From contig JAIQGA010000004.1 of assembly GCA_020072925.1 (NCBI GenBank), positions 1 to 43,199 on the forward strand: a stretch of 43,199 bases of DNA. The letters run 5' to 3'. This document shows positions 16,016 to 24,779 of this stretch, piece after piece (the first letter of the stretch is position 1; the number at the start of each line of letters is the position of its first letter). The position numbers and the translations under genes are program-made. Source of the stretch: Terriglobia bacterium (GTDB lineage Bacteria; Acidobacteriota; Terriglobia; UBA7540). The notes beneath the pieces are model-generated. The model was not told where the DNA came from. It did no database searches and saw nothing but the letters and a program-made list of their open reading frames with translations.

Positions 16016-17803
16016 GTGGCCAAAGTGACTCAGGCTGTGAAGAAAGGAAAGTCTTCCAAACTCGTATCGGAGGCCATCGACCTGGTGCGGGAGGTCGAAG
16101 ACCTGGGGTGCGAATTCTGCACGCCGCTTGAACCGCAAGGAGTGATGGAGGCCCTGGTCAACCGCATCGTCGGGCGCTACGACGTCAACACCGCCGCCAT
16201 CTGGAGGTTGAATGAGACCGGCTCCCAGCTCGAGTTGGGGGCCGCCGCGGGAAGCCCGGAGCTTCCTACGGCCCTCAACAAAGCCGCGCTGGACCAGACC
16301 CTGATGGGAAAGGCGGTGCGAGAGCGCGCGCCGCATATTTATCCGACCAATCACGGCAACGGAGACGAAGTGGCGGCCTGGGCGCACGAACACGGAATGC
16401 GGTTTGTGGCCGTGTATCCGCTCCTCCAGGAGCCACGAGTCCATGGCGTCCTCCTCCTGGCAAGTAACAGAGCCCCTTCCGAATCCCTCCTGGCCCTCTT
16501 CCGCCTCCACGCTCGGCTGGCTTCGGTGGCACTACGCGATGCCGAGCTTTTTTCTTCGACCGTTCGCACGCTGACCAAACTGAGCTTCCTGGTGGAAGCG
16601 ACCAAGGCTCTGGGCTCCACGCTGGACCTGGCGGAACTGCTCGGGCGCATCCTGCATGTCGCCAAGACGCACGCCGACGCGGAACGCGGCACGCTGTTCT
16701 TGGTAGATTACAAGACAGAGGAAATCTGGTCGCTGATCGCGCATGGGCTGGAAAAGCAGGAGATTCGCTTGCCCCTGGGCACGGGCATCGCCGGACACGT
16801 CGCCAAGACGGGCGAGATTCTCAATATTCCTGATGCTTACGCCGATGCGCGCTTCAATCGCGAGGTCGACAAGAAAACCGGCTTCCGCACCCGCAACATC
16901 CTGTGCCTGCCCATCAAGAATAAGGGCGGAAAAATCATTGCGGCGCTGCAACTGCTCAACAAAAAGAAAGGCAGTTTCGGCGACGAGGACATCGAATTCC
17001 TGCTGACCTTGTCCGGGCATATGGCGCTGTCCCTGGAAAACGCTCAGCTCCACAAGGACCTTTTGGAGAAAGAACGCCTGGAGCGCGAGATGGCGCTGGC
17101 GCGCGGCATCCAGCGAAGCCTGCTCCCCGAGTTCACGCCGCTCGTGCAGGGTTTTGACATCGCGCTGCTCAACGAGCCCTGCTTTGAAGTAGGCGGGGAT
17201 TACTACGACTTCCTCAGCCTGGGCCCCAACACATTGCTCGTTGTCATCGCGGACGTCGAAGGCAAAGGCATCAGCTCCGCGATGGTGATGTCCAACCTTC
17301 AGGCGACCCTGCGCGCGCTAGTCTTGCACCTTCACTCGCTCAACGACATCGCCGAAGCATTGAACAAGATGATCTTGACCGACACGCGAGGGGGCAAGTA
17401 CCTGAGCATGTTCCTGGGTCTGCTGGATGTCCGGCGGAAGACCATTCACTACATTAACTGCGGGCACGTGCCGCCGGTGATCGTGCGGCCCGCGCAGCAG
17501 GACCCCATCATGCTCAAGGAAGGCGGGATGGTGATCGGGCTCTTTGAAAACGTTCCTTTCGAGCGCGGACACGCCAAGTTTCAACCCGGCGACATCCTGG
17601 TCCTCTGCACAGATGGCATTACTGAGTCCATGGACGCGCAGCAGGATGAGTATGGTATCGACCGACTGGTCGCCTCGGTGCGGCAAGCCGCCGCTTGCAC
17701 TGCGGGCGAGATCGTCAAGACCGTCAGCACCGATGTGGCCCGCTTCTCCCGCGACGGCACACACCTGGACGACAAGGTGATGATCGCCATCAAGGTGAAC
17801 TAG
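16016..17803 (+). CDS. GAF-GAF-PP2C (SpoIIE-type) Ser/Thr phosphatase (595 aa)
   Basis: Soluble signalling phosphatase, likely acting on an anti-sigma-factor antagonist or similar partner; no partner gene is adjacent. A first GAF-like domain covers about residues 20-175 (VNRIVGRYDVNTAAIWRLNE). A canonical GAF domain follows at about 200-345 (ERGTLFLVDYKTEEIWSLIA, PLGTGIAGHVAKTGEILNIP, FRTRNILCLPIKNK), then a helical linker (LARGIQRSLLPEF). The SpoIIE/RsbU catalytic domain runs to the end (EVGGDYYDFL, VIADVEGKGISSAMVMSNLQ, LCTDGITESMD), with metal-binding Asp residues in GGDYYD, ADVEGKG and TDG. I choose GTG 16016 because AAGGAA lies seven bases upstream and a promoter sits between it and the alternative GTG at 15935 (622 aa). 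No membrane segment is present. Confidence 0.88.
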   Translation: MAKVTQAVKKGKSSKLVSEAIDLVREVEDLGCEFCTPLEPQGVMEALVNRIVGRYDVNTAAIWRLNETGSQLELGAAAGSPELPTALNKAALDQTLMGKAVRERAPHIYPTNHGNGDEVAAWAHEHGMRFVAVYPLLQEPRVHGVLLLASNRAPSESLLALFRLHARLASVALRDAELFSSTVRTLTKLSFLVEATKALGSTLDLAELLGRILHVAKTHADAERGTLFLVDYKTEEIWSLIAHGLEKQEIRLPLGTGIAGHVAKTGEILNIPDAYADARFNREVDKKTGFRTRNILCLPIKNKGGKIIAALQLLNKKKGSFGDEDIEFLLTLSGHMALSLENAQLHKDLLEKERLEREMALARGIQRSLLPEFTPLVQGFDIALLNEPCFEVGGDYYDFLSLGPNTLLVVIADVEGKGISSAMVMSNLQATLRALVLHLHSLNDIAEALNKMILTDTRGGKYLSMFLGLLDVRRKTIHYINCGHVPPVIVRPAQQDPIMLKEGGMVIGLFENVPFERGHAKFQPGDILVLCTDGITESMDAQQDEYGIDRLVASVRQAAACTAGEIVKTVSTDVARFSRDGTHLDDKVMIAIKVN

Positions 17804-18084
17804 CCTCCAACTGCGCCGATACTTACCCACCGGATTTTCGCCGAGCGCGTGGAATCCCGTCAAAAAGAGCCAACGGCTCATGAATACAGCAGAAGTTAAT
17901 CCCACAAAGGGAAGGATTACTCGCGAAGCAGGCACGCCGCGACCTACAGTAAAGCAAGAGCCACAATGAGGTATGCCTTCTGCTGCATTTTCAGGCTACC
18001 CAACTTGAAAATAGACAAGGTTAGAGGAGCTCGGGAGAAGGTCTTCTGGGGTGTGGTGGTGCATTATTGAGGAGACCAGCCTGC

Positions 18085-18390
18085 TCAGCGGGCCGCAACG
18101 GCTAGGGGCCGAACGTCTCTCCTGATGCTGGCCAGTTCTTCATCCTCTACCCTGTCCAGGTCATACTGAAGCTGCAAATTCATCCAAAAATTTGGCGTGG
18201 TGTTGAAGTACTGGGCGAGCCGGAGGGCCGTGTCAATCGTGATTGCACGGCGCTCGTGGAAAACCTCCGCGATGCGTGTTACCGGGACGCGAAGATCGAG
18301 GGCGAGCCTGTTCATGCTCAGGCCCAGCGGCCTCATAAACTCCTCACGCAAAATCTCGCCGGGATGTACTGGCTTCAGAACCTTACGCAT
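18085..18390 (-). CDS. higA: HigA-type antitoxin (101 aa)
   Basis: XRE-fold antitoxin that neutralises HigB and represses its own operon. KPVHPGEILREEFMRPLGLS is the family's N-terminal hallmark, followed by the HTH (NRLALDLRVPVTRIAEVFHE) and the TALRLAQYFNTTPNFWMNLQ block. The start at ATG 18390 is chosen over the in-frame codons up to 18405, because GGAGGGAAT immediately precedes it. It lies 38 bases downstream of higB, in the toxin-first order typical of hig loci. Confidence 0.92.
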   Translation of the reverse strand: MRKVLKPVHPGEILREEFMRPLGLSMNRLALDLRVPVTRIAEVFHERRAITIDTALRLAQYFNTTPNFWMNLQLQYDLDRVEDEELASIRRDVRPLAVAAR

Positions 18391-18428
18391 ATTCCCTCCA
18401 TCCACCTCTCACTCTGTCGATCCGATGG

Positions 18429-18707
18429 TCAGTGGTAGTCGGTTATCTCGACGTTGTAAGCGTCGCCGTCGTTCCACTCGAAACACACCCGCCACTGGTC
18501 ATTAATGCAAATGCTGTACTGCCCTTCCCGGTCGCCATGCAACTTTTCCAGCCGGTTGCCCGGGACGGCCGATAGATCACGGAGTTCCCTCGCCGCACTG
18601 ATCATCTTAAGCTTTCGTTGTGCTGGCCTTTCCACAGCCTCAAATCGCCTGACGCGCTCTCGGTTGAACAGTCGCTCGGTCTCTGCGCAACGAAAGGACT
18701 TAATCAC
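18429..18707 (-). CDS. higB: HigB-type mRNA interferase toxin (92 aa)
   Basis: RelE/ParE-superfamily ribosome-dependent RNase. The protein starts MIKSFRCAETERLFNRERVR, continues with PGNRLEKLHGDREGQYSICI and ends INDQWRVCFEWNDGDAYNVE before ITDYH, matching the HigB family over its full usual length of about 92 residues. The start is GTG (18705-18707). A strong promoter ends just seven bases upstream, so translation may begin at or next to the 5' end of the mRNA. It pairs with the HigA antitoxin downstream. Confidence 0.92.
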   Translation of the reverse strand: MIKSFRCAETERLFNRERVRRFEAVERPAQRKLKMISAARELRDLSAVPGNRLEKLHGDREGQYSICINDQWRVCFEWNDGDAYNVEITDYH

Positions 18708-18713
18708 ACGGGC

Positions 18714-18742
18714 AGAATATAACGCGGTGCGTTAAATGTCAA
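18714..18742 (-). promoter_or_regulatory. higBA promoter with palindromic operator in the spacer
   Basis: On the minus strand TTGACA (18737-18742) and TATTCT (18714-18719) are 17 bases apart. The spacer contains the perfect palindrome TAACGC-acc-GCGTTA (18720-18734), a natural binding site for the HigA dimer that would block polymerase. Confidence 0.7.
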
Positions 18743-18778
18743 GCATTAAGTCTCCCGCGATTTGAGTGGATCAAAAGC

Positions 18779-19558
18779 CTAGCGGCCAAAGAACGTCAGC
18801 CACCGCCGCTTGCGCTTGGGGGCCTGGGGTTCACGAGGTTGAGGCTGGGGTGGCAGAGGAAAATCGTTAATCACCGCGTCGGGGTTGTGCTTCATGATCA
18901 ATTCCGCGATCTCTTCTCCCCTCACCTCGGCCAGCTTCTTGTAACACTCCGCAAGCTGAGGGGGCCGGTGCTTCACATCGTGGGCATCCGACGCGAAGAA
19001 ATGGACCAGGTTCCGGTCGAGCCAATCCTCGGCGAGGGTGCGGGGCTCGGACCCAAAATGGCCGAGAAATGACTGAGCGGTAATCTGGATCAAACAACCC
19101 CGTTCCACCCAGTGAGATACCAATTGAGGTTTGCGCTGGCACACAATGTTACGTTCGGGATGAGTGATAATGGGAATCAAGCCGGCCACTTCCACCTCAT
19201 AGAAAACACGATCGAGTTGGTCTGGAATTAACTGATCCGCCAGTTCAACCAGCAGATACTTCGTGCCGTTAATCGTGAATTCGCGGGGAGACTTCGTGCA
19301 CTGCTGAATATTCTCGTAAGAAAGGTGAAAATCGCAGCCCAATAGCAGTTTTGGCTTCTCGCCCACCGCCGCCTGCAACTCCGCGAGCTTGGCGCGGCTT
19401 TCCGCCGGCTGGAAGGTATACTTGTAATTCGAGTGGGGAGTGGCCACCAAGTGCGTCGTGCCGTCTTCGTCGGCCATCTTGCACATGGCCACGGAGACAT
19501 CGAAAGTCTTGGCGCCGTCGTCAACCCCCCATAGGGGATGGCAGTGGATGTCAATCAT
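18779..19558 (-). CDS. CpsB/YwqE-type PHP-domain tyrosine phosphatase (259 aa)
   Basis: Manganese-dependent phosphatase of the PHP fold. Family members dephosphorylate bacterial tyrosine kinases that control exopolysaccharide export. Metal ligands are visible in MIDIHCHPLWGVDDGA, VATPHSNYKY, GCDFHLSYENI, IITHPERN and FFASDAHDVKHRP. I start it at ATG 19556-19558, the first residue of the conserved block, with GGAGTGCTGGGA just upstream; the 20 extra in-frame codons have no family match. The basic, proline-rich tail (PPQPQPREPQAPKRKRRW) is unusual and may be a docking segment. No BY-kinase or polysaccharide gene is in the window, so its partner is elsewhere. Confidence 0.85.
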   Translation of the reverse strand: MIDIHCHPLWGVDDGAKTFDVSVAMCKMADEDGTTHLVATPHSNYKYTFQPAESRAKLAELQAAVGEKPKLLLGCDFHLSYENIQQCTKSPREFTINGTKYLLVELADQLIPDQLDRVFYEVEVAGLIPIITHPERNIVCQRKPQLVSHWVERGCLIQITAQSFLGHFGSEPRTLAEDWLDRNLVHFFASDAHDVKHRPPQLAECYKKLAEVRGEEIAELIMKHNPDAVINDFPLPPQPQPREPQAPKRKRRWLTFFGR

Positions 19559-20480
19559 TCCCAGCACTCCGCATCCCGGTGATCCATCCATCCTCCAGGA
19601 CACCACGACTTTTGGCATTAAGACTAGTTACCAATAAACCTGCCCTGCCCGAAGATTCGACCTCCCGGGTCTCGCGCTCCTCGCGACACCGAACTCCAAC
19701 GTGCCCTTATGATTTAGCTTAACATGTCCCGCGGAATTTTGTCGCTTTCGCCTGTTGCGTGCGATTTGGTGCCGCGCAGGGGGAATCGAAATCGGCACCA
19801 GGGTCCCTCTCAGAATTCCCATGGGATTGGAACCCATGGGCCTTTGTGCCTGCCCTTGACCGGCGTCTTGCTGGGTTAGGGTAAACTGCGCGTGAAACTA
19901 CAGGATCCTGTCCGGATGAGCGTCTTGTCTGTGGCAGACAGGCTGACACTGGAAGAGCCTGAACTTGCAGAATTCTGTATTCTCCGCTCCCAAATATAGA
20001 AAACAAGAGAGCGACGCAGGGTGCCAAACCCGCCATCGCCACCGCGCATTCTCTCTGACGCATTGACAAACAAACGCTTACGGCAATAGCGAGGCAAGGT
20101 CAAATCACCAGCCTTTTGGAATCCGGCTTGCGCTCAAGAGAATCGAGCTGCATCCGGACGATCCGAGATGATTGCCGGAGCGAGCTCGGAGTTTAGACCC
20201 AAGACCCGACGCTTGGAGGGGGGAGACAGCTTCCCCCTCTTTTCTTTTTGGGCCTTCGCATTCTCACTAACACCTCCGTTTACTTCCACACCAGCCTCCA
20301 GGACTGAGAAAGGACATTGAGTCGAGCGCGTTCCTTTGGCTCCCGGAAACGCCAAATTGTTCCCCATGCGCGGGCCGGGCGGAATGGGAGCATCCTTCGG
20401 CCTTGACTTGCCAATCTGCGCTGGCTACATTGGCCTAGGTGCGAACGAAATCTCATTGCTGGCAGGTGTGACGGTACCGG
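19559..20480. other. Large intergenic region, no gene recognised
   Basis: This 920-base stretch has only short frames without ribosome sites or family resemblance. It contains a small hairpin, CTTGTCTG-tgg-CAGACAGG (19924-19942), and a terminator-like hairpin at 20215-20250. A transcript ending at that terminator, or a long mlaE leader, is possible but not shown. Confidence 0.5.
20215..20250 (+). terminator. Intrinsic-terminator-like hairpin
   Basis: GAGGGGG (about 20216-20222) can pair with CCCCCTC (20233-20239), and the following bases are TTTTCTTTTT. No plus-strand gene precedes it. It would therefore end an unannotated RNA or attenuate a leader of mlaE. Confidence 0.5.
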
Positions 20481-21260
20481 ATGATGAGCACCTGGATGGG
20501 AAGCTTCGTAAAGCGCAAGGTGTTGGCCGTCCAGGATTTCACCTACCTGTTGGTAAGCTCTATCCACAGGATCTTGACCCCCCCAAGGTACGTCGTTGAC
20601 ACGCTCATTCAGATGGACGTCATTGGATTTGGCTCCCTGCCGATTGTCCTGCTGACGGGGTTCTTTACTGGCGGCGTACTAGCGCTGCAGACCTATCGGA
20701 CTCTGAGCACCTTCGGCGAAGTAGGTATTCTCGGGCAAGTGGTAGCCCTCTCGGTGGTGCGGGAACTCGGGCCGGTCCTTACCGCGCTCATGGTGGCGGG
20801 GAGGAACGCCTCCGGCATCGCTTCCGAACTCGGCTCGATGGTGGTCAGCGAGCAGGTCGACGCGATGCGTGCCCTGGGTAGTGACCCGTTGCGGAAACTC
20901 GTGGTGCCTCGGCTGGTGGCGACATTCTTGACCCTTCCCCTTCTGACCATCCTCGCCGACTTCTGTGGCATGGTCGGGGGGTTCTTGATCAGCTTCTACA
21001 CGGTCCGCTTGAGCAGCGACGCATACTGGAAATCCGTTTATCACGCCTTGACCTTCCAGGATATCACCCAGGGTCTGATCAAGCCTTTCTTTTTTGCGGT
21101 GACCATTTCGCTCGTGGGATGCTATTGCGGGTTGCACACGACAGGAGGGACCGAGGGCGTAGGCCGCTCGACCACGCAAGCCATGGTAGTCTCTTCCGTG
21201 CTGATTCTGCTTCTGGATTTCTTCATTACCAAGTTCCTGATTGGAATCCGATTCTTCTGA
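20481..21260 (+). CDS. mlaE: MlaE-family ABC transporter permease (259 aa)
   Basis: Inner-membrane permease of the MCE/Mla lipid transporter, which moves phospholipids between the inner and outer membranes. Five or so hydrophobic segments are visible, including SLPIVLLTGFFTGGVLALQ, FLTLPLLTILADFCGMVGGF and VSSVLILLLDFFITKFLIGI. The family's conserved cytoplasmic loop is present as EQVDAMRALGSDPLRKLVVP, after GRNASGIASELGSM. Two adjacent ATG codons (20481 and 20484) could start it. It is first in the mlaEFD order. Confidence 0.92.
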   Translation: MMSTWMGSFVKRKVLAVQDFTYLLVSSIHRILTPPRYVVDTLIQMDVIGFGSLPIVLLTGFFTGGVLALQTYRTLSTFGEVGILGQVVALSVVRELGPVLTALMVAGRNASGIASELGSMVVSEQVDAMRALGSDPLRKLVVPRLVATFLTLPLLTILADFCGMVGGFLISFYTVRLSSDAYWKSVYHALTFQDITQGLIKPFFFAVTISLVGCYCGLHTTGGTEGVGRSTTQAMVVSSVLILLLDFFITKFLIGIRFF

Positions 21261-21374
21261 TTGCCGGGGTCCCGCGGGGTTAGAATAAGGCTTGCTGGAC
21301 GCCCAGGGAGCGGCAAGGCGCGCAGTAGGGCGCGGGAAACGCCATCCTCGACTGCCCCCCACGGGTCAGCCCCT

Positions 21375-22181
21375 ATGCTCGCAACGCCCGCCATCGAGTT
21401 TCGCAACGTCTCCCTGGTGTTCGACGAAAAGCCGGTCCTGACTCATATCTCCTTCCAACTGGAAAAGAGCGGGTCACTCATCCTCCTCGGGGTGACCGGT
21501 TCGGGTAAGTCTGTCATGCTGAAGCTCATTCTTGGTCTGCTCAGGCCCGATGAAGGCCAAATCCTCGTGGAAGGCCGGGACCTGACGCCCCTCTCCGAGG
21601 AGCAACTCCATCCCATCCGCAAACGCATGGGAATCGTGTTCCAGGAAGGCGCGTTGTTTGATTCGCTGACGGTTCGCGAGAACGTCGCCTTTCGCTTCCG
21701 GGAGGAAGGGTCTACCGACCAAGAGGCTATCGAGCGCCGGGTACGCGAAGTCCTACGCTTCGTCGAGATGGAGGAGGCCATTGAGAAGATGCCCGCGGAC
21801 TTATCCGGCGGCATGCGCCGGCGAGTCTCCATTGCCCGCGCCCTGGTCAGCGACCCCGCCATCATGCTTTACGATTCTCCCACCGCAGGTCTGGACCCGG
21901 TCACCAGCAATACCATAATCGTGCAAATAGCCAAACTGCGGGACGTCCAGCACGTCACCTCTATCGTAGTAACGCACCGTTTGCAGGATTCCTTCATGCT
22001 TGCCAACTTTGTCTATTCGGAACGGGAGCAGAACCTGACTCCGGCCCCGTCCGGTAATCATGGCGGCCCGCGTGCCACCACTCGCTTCCTGGTTCTGCGC
22101 GAGGGCCAGGTTTATTTCGCCGGGAGTGAGGAGGAATTGATACATGCCCCGGACCCTTACTTGAGAAAGTTCCTCGCCTGA
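21375..22181 (+). CDS. mlaF: MlaF-family ABC ATPase with altered Walker B (268 aa)
   Basis: ATPase expected to drive the MlaE permease. Walker A is GVTGSGKS, the Q-loop lies in GIVFQEGALFDSL, the ABC signature is LSGGMRRRVSIARAL, and the H-loop is VVTHRL. The Walker B region reads IMLYDSPTAGLDPVT: the catalytic Glu that normally follows the Asp is Ser. The last 60 residues contain an insert (NLTPAPSGNHGGPRATTR) not usual in MlaF. The ATG at 21375 begins the conserved domain; the frame is open upstream to 21261 but that part is unlike the family. The gap from mlaE is 114 bases and that to mlaD is 62. Confidence 0.9.
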   Translation: MLATPAIEFRNVSLVFDEKPVLTHISFQLEKSGSLILLGVTGSGKSVMLKLILGLLRPDEGQILVEGRDLTPLSEEQLHPIRKRMGIVFQEGALFDSLTVRENVAFRFREEGSTDQEAIERRVREVLRFVEMEEAIEKMPADLSGGMRRRVSIARALVSDPAIMLYDSPTAGLDPVTSNTIIVQIAKLRDVQHVTSIVVTHRLQDSFMLANFVYSEREQNLTPAPSGNHGGPRATTRFLVLREGQVYFAGSEEELIHAPDPYLRKFLA

Positions 22182-22243
22182 GTTCAGCCCCGCCGAGGGT
22201 TGAACTACAATAGTTTCTTGAACTCATCGGAGGGAGATTAACT

Positions 22244-23320
22244 ATGCCGCAACGCCAGCGAGTTACCTGGGCTCAGCTTCGCGTGGGACTGATGGTGATC
22301 ATCAGTCTGGCCATCCTCGCCATCGGGACTTTTTTCATCAGCGGTCAGGTGGGATTCTTCACCCGCCGGTACATCCTGAAGTGCTACCTTTCCTCGGCAG
22401 GGGGATTGCGTGACGGCGCGGAAGTACGCCTGGCGGGAATCGCCATCGGGAACGTGCAGCGTCTGACGGTCACTTCCTTCCCCGAGCCGGAGCGCGCCGT
22501 GGAAGTCGATATGCGCGTCTCCCGGGCCTACCAAAACCAGATCCGCGCCGACTCGGTGGCGACTATGGAGACCGTGGGATTGCTCGGAGATAGTTATGTT
22601 GAAATCAGCCGCGGCAGCCCCGACCAACCGGTGGTCCAGAACGAGGGCGCCGTCAAGAGCTCCGAGGAAGCCGACATCAAGCGCGTGGTTCAGAATGCCA
22701 ACGACGTCATCTCCAATCTGCGTGTTCTCAGCGCCAAGCTCAATGACATCACGGGGCAGATCCAGTCGGGCCAGGGCTCGATCGGCAAGCTCATTTATGA
22801 CCCCAGTTTCTACAACCGCCTCAATAACACCACGGCCGGGATGCAGCGCCTCATGACTCGCGTGGAGAACGGCGAGGGCACGCTCGGGAAGCTCATGTCC
22901 GATGAAGCCCTCTATGACCGCACCGTGAGCTCGATCGACCGCTTGAATCAGGTGATCAACGATATCCAGCACGGCAACGGAAGCATGGCCAAGTTCATCT
23001 CCGACCCTGCTGTCTACGACAACGTGAAGGACGTTACGGCGAAAGCCAACACCCTTATCGACAACATCAATCACGGACAGGGAACGCTGGGCAAGTTGGC
23101 GACGGATCCTCAGCTCTATAACCGCATGAACGAAACCTTCGATCGCATGAATGTCATCAGCACGCGAATCGAGCAGGGCCAGGGCACTCTGGGCAAGCTC
23201 TCGACGGACCCGACGCTTTACAATAACCTCAGCTACAGTTCGCAGTCGCTGAAGGAATTCCTGACGGAATTCCAGAAGAATCCGAAGAAATTCCTGACGC
23301 TCAGAGTGAGAATTTTCTGA
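22244..23320 (+). CDS. mlaD: MlaD-family MCE protein with five tandem repeats (358 aa)
   Basis: Periplasmic lipid-binding subunit anchored by one N-terminal membrane helix (LRVGLMVIISLAILAIGTFF). The MCE domain spans about residues 40-120 (GLRDGAEVRLAGIAIGNVQR, VGLLGDSYVEI). Instead of a simple coiled coil, the C-terminal half is built of five repeats of about 34 residues starting near 174, 206, 241, 275 and 309. The core is GxGTLGKLxxDPxLYxx followed by a helix. GGAGGGAGAT before the ATG is a strong ribosome site. Mla partners MlaA, MlaB and MlaC are not in the window. The protein could span the periplasm, in the manner of longer MCE proteins. Confidence 0.92.
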   Translation: MPQRQRVTWAQLRVGLMVIISLAILAIGTFFISGQVGFFTRRYILKCYLSSAGGLRDGAEVRLAGIAIGNVQRLTVTSFPEPERAVEVDMRVSRAYQNQIRADSVATMETVGLLGDSYVEISRGSPDQPVVQNEGAVKSSEEADIKRVVQNANDVISNLRVLSAKLNDITGQIQSGQGSIGKLIYDPSFYNRLNNTTAGMQRLMTRVENGEGTLGKLMSDEALYDRTVSSIDRLNQVINDIQHGNGSMAKFISDPAVYDNVKDVTAKANTLIDNINHGQGTLGKLATDPQLYNRMNETFDRMNVISTRIEQGQGTLGKLSTDPTLYNNLSYSSQSLKEFLTEFQKNPKKFLTLRVRIF

Positions 23321-23390
23321 GCCCGTGGCAGGCAATTCCCTATTGAGAAATCCTGGATAAGGATCTTGGCGGGAGGGTGGGCGCCAACAG

Positions 23391-24779
23391 CTATTTCAAG
23401 TCTTCAGGCGTGTCGCTGAGGCGGCCCAGCATTTCGTAAAGCCGGTCCAGGGCGTGGTCCACCATGCGCTCCCCGGCGCCCACTTCCACCCAGGTGGTGG
23501 CGCTGGCCGTTCCGTAGCCGCCCTGCGCCGCGGCGGCGACGGTGGGGAAATAGCCGTAGTAACCGTTCGCATAACCAAGAAAAAAGGCGTCGCGGACGGG
23601 ACACCGGTCACGCCAATTGATTTGGAAATCCACAAAGGGCTCGCCCGGCATCGTCATCAAAGCGATCCGCTGGTTGATTAGAACCGTGGCCACCGGCAGG
23701 CGCATTGTCTCCTGAAGGCGGGGCGCGAAGGTCTGGAAGATCTCGGGGCTGGAGGTCAGGAATGCTCGGCGGAGTCTGCCGGCGTCCCAACGCAGATGAA
23801 ACGTGAGCAGGTCTTCCCTGAAATCCAGACTGGCCTGGGGAGCCTCCGCCGTATGAATAGAACGCGCTACCCGCGCCGCTTCCTTGCCGAGTTCCCGACC
23901 CGCACAGTCGCGCTTCTCCACCGCGCCTTCCTTGACCGGAATCGTGGCGTCATAAACGTTGATATCCCCCGGAGCGCCCTGAAGGAAGAAGCAAAGCGGC
24001 GAAGGTGTGGTTCCCTTGAAAGCCTCTTCCACCGTCTCCGTCATCACGCCGGGAAAATCGGCGGAGAATCGAAGGTTGTCGGGGCCGAAGGTAACCGGGT
24101 GGCAGGCGTAATTTACCAGAATCGCCAGGGGCTTCCCGTCCGTGGTGTCCACACGAAGGACTGCAACCGTGGGATCGACCGGGGCCGTGGGCAAACGTTC
24201 CGAGTTGCGCCAGAACATGGTCACCGTTCCATCCGGATTGACCCGCCGGCGATTATAGCCAATGTAGGCGGCTCCGTATCCGACGCCCAGCCGGGCGGGC
24301 ACCGCGTGCTGGCGTGCTTCCTCGATCGCGCGCGCGATCCGGTCGAGGTCCGTCGCTTCCCAGGCCGGCTCGCCACCGGGGTATTCATCCATCACCACCG
24401 GTCCGGCATGTGTATGGGTGGCCTGGACGAGTACGTCGGAGATACCCGCGGACCTCCGCACGCGGTCACGAAGGTGGGCTAGGGAGGTAGGACCGAAGGG
24501 CCGGCCCAGGTCCAGGTCCACATAGGCCAGGCGTTTGTCCCCCAATTCCAGAACCAGCACGCGTGCGAACAGTGGGTCGAGCACGCCCTGGGCCGGGGTC
24601 AGGCGGTCGAAATACCCCCACATCCGCACCCCGGTGGGGGGAGTAATATCGACCCTGGCCACGCCTGCCTTCAGCCCCTCGGCCCATAAAGGCGCAGCGC
24701 CCCATGATGCCGCCAGCACAAGGCCGAGCAAGGCTTCAAGGAAACTGCCCCTGACCCGTTGTCTTCGGTGATTGTCCAT
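23391..24779 (-). CDS. Secreted neutral/alkaline ceramidase-like protein (462 aa)
   Basis: Predicted exported hydrolase of the neutral/alkaline (non-lysosomal) ceramidase N-terminal domain family, which cleaves the amide bond of ceramides in known members. The N-terminus is a signal peptide (FLEALLGLVLAASWGAAPLW before AEG). The domain begins KAGVARVDITPPTGVRMWGY and shows the metal-binding-like VQATHTHAGPVVMDEYPGGE and VNYACHPVTFGPDN. At 462 residues it lacks the C-terminal immunoglobulin-like domain of true ceramidases, so the substrate may differ. GGAG lies 11 bases before the ATG. It is divergent from the PilZ gene at 25292. Confidence 0.82.
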   Translation of the reverse strand: MDNHRRQRVRGSFLEALLGLVLAASWGAAPLWAEGLKAGVARVDITPPTGVRMWGYFDRLTPAQGVLDPLFARVLVLELGDKRLAYVDLDLGRPFGPTSLAHLRDRVRRSAGISDVLVQATHTHAGPVVMDEYPGGEPAWEATDLDRIARAIEEARQHAVPARLGVGYGAAYIGYNRRRVNPDGTVTMFWRNSERLPTAPVDPTVAVLRVDTTDGKPLAILVNYACHPVTFGPDNLRFSADFPGVMTETVEEAFKGTTPSPLCFFLQGAPGDINVYDATIPVKEGAVEKRDCAGRELGKEAARVARSIHTAEAPQASLDFREDLLTFHLRWDAGRLRRAFLTSSPEIFQTFAPRLQETMRLPVATVLINQRIALMTMPGEPFVDFQINWRDRCPVRDAFFLGYANGYYGYFPTVAAAAQGGYGTASATTWVEVGAGERMVDHALDRLYEMLGRLSDTPEDLK

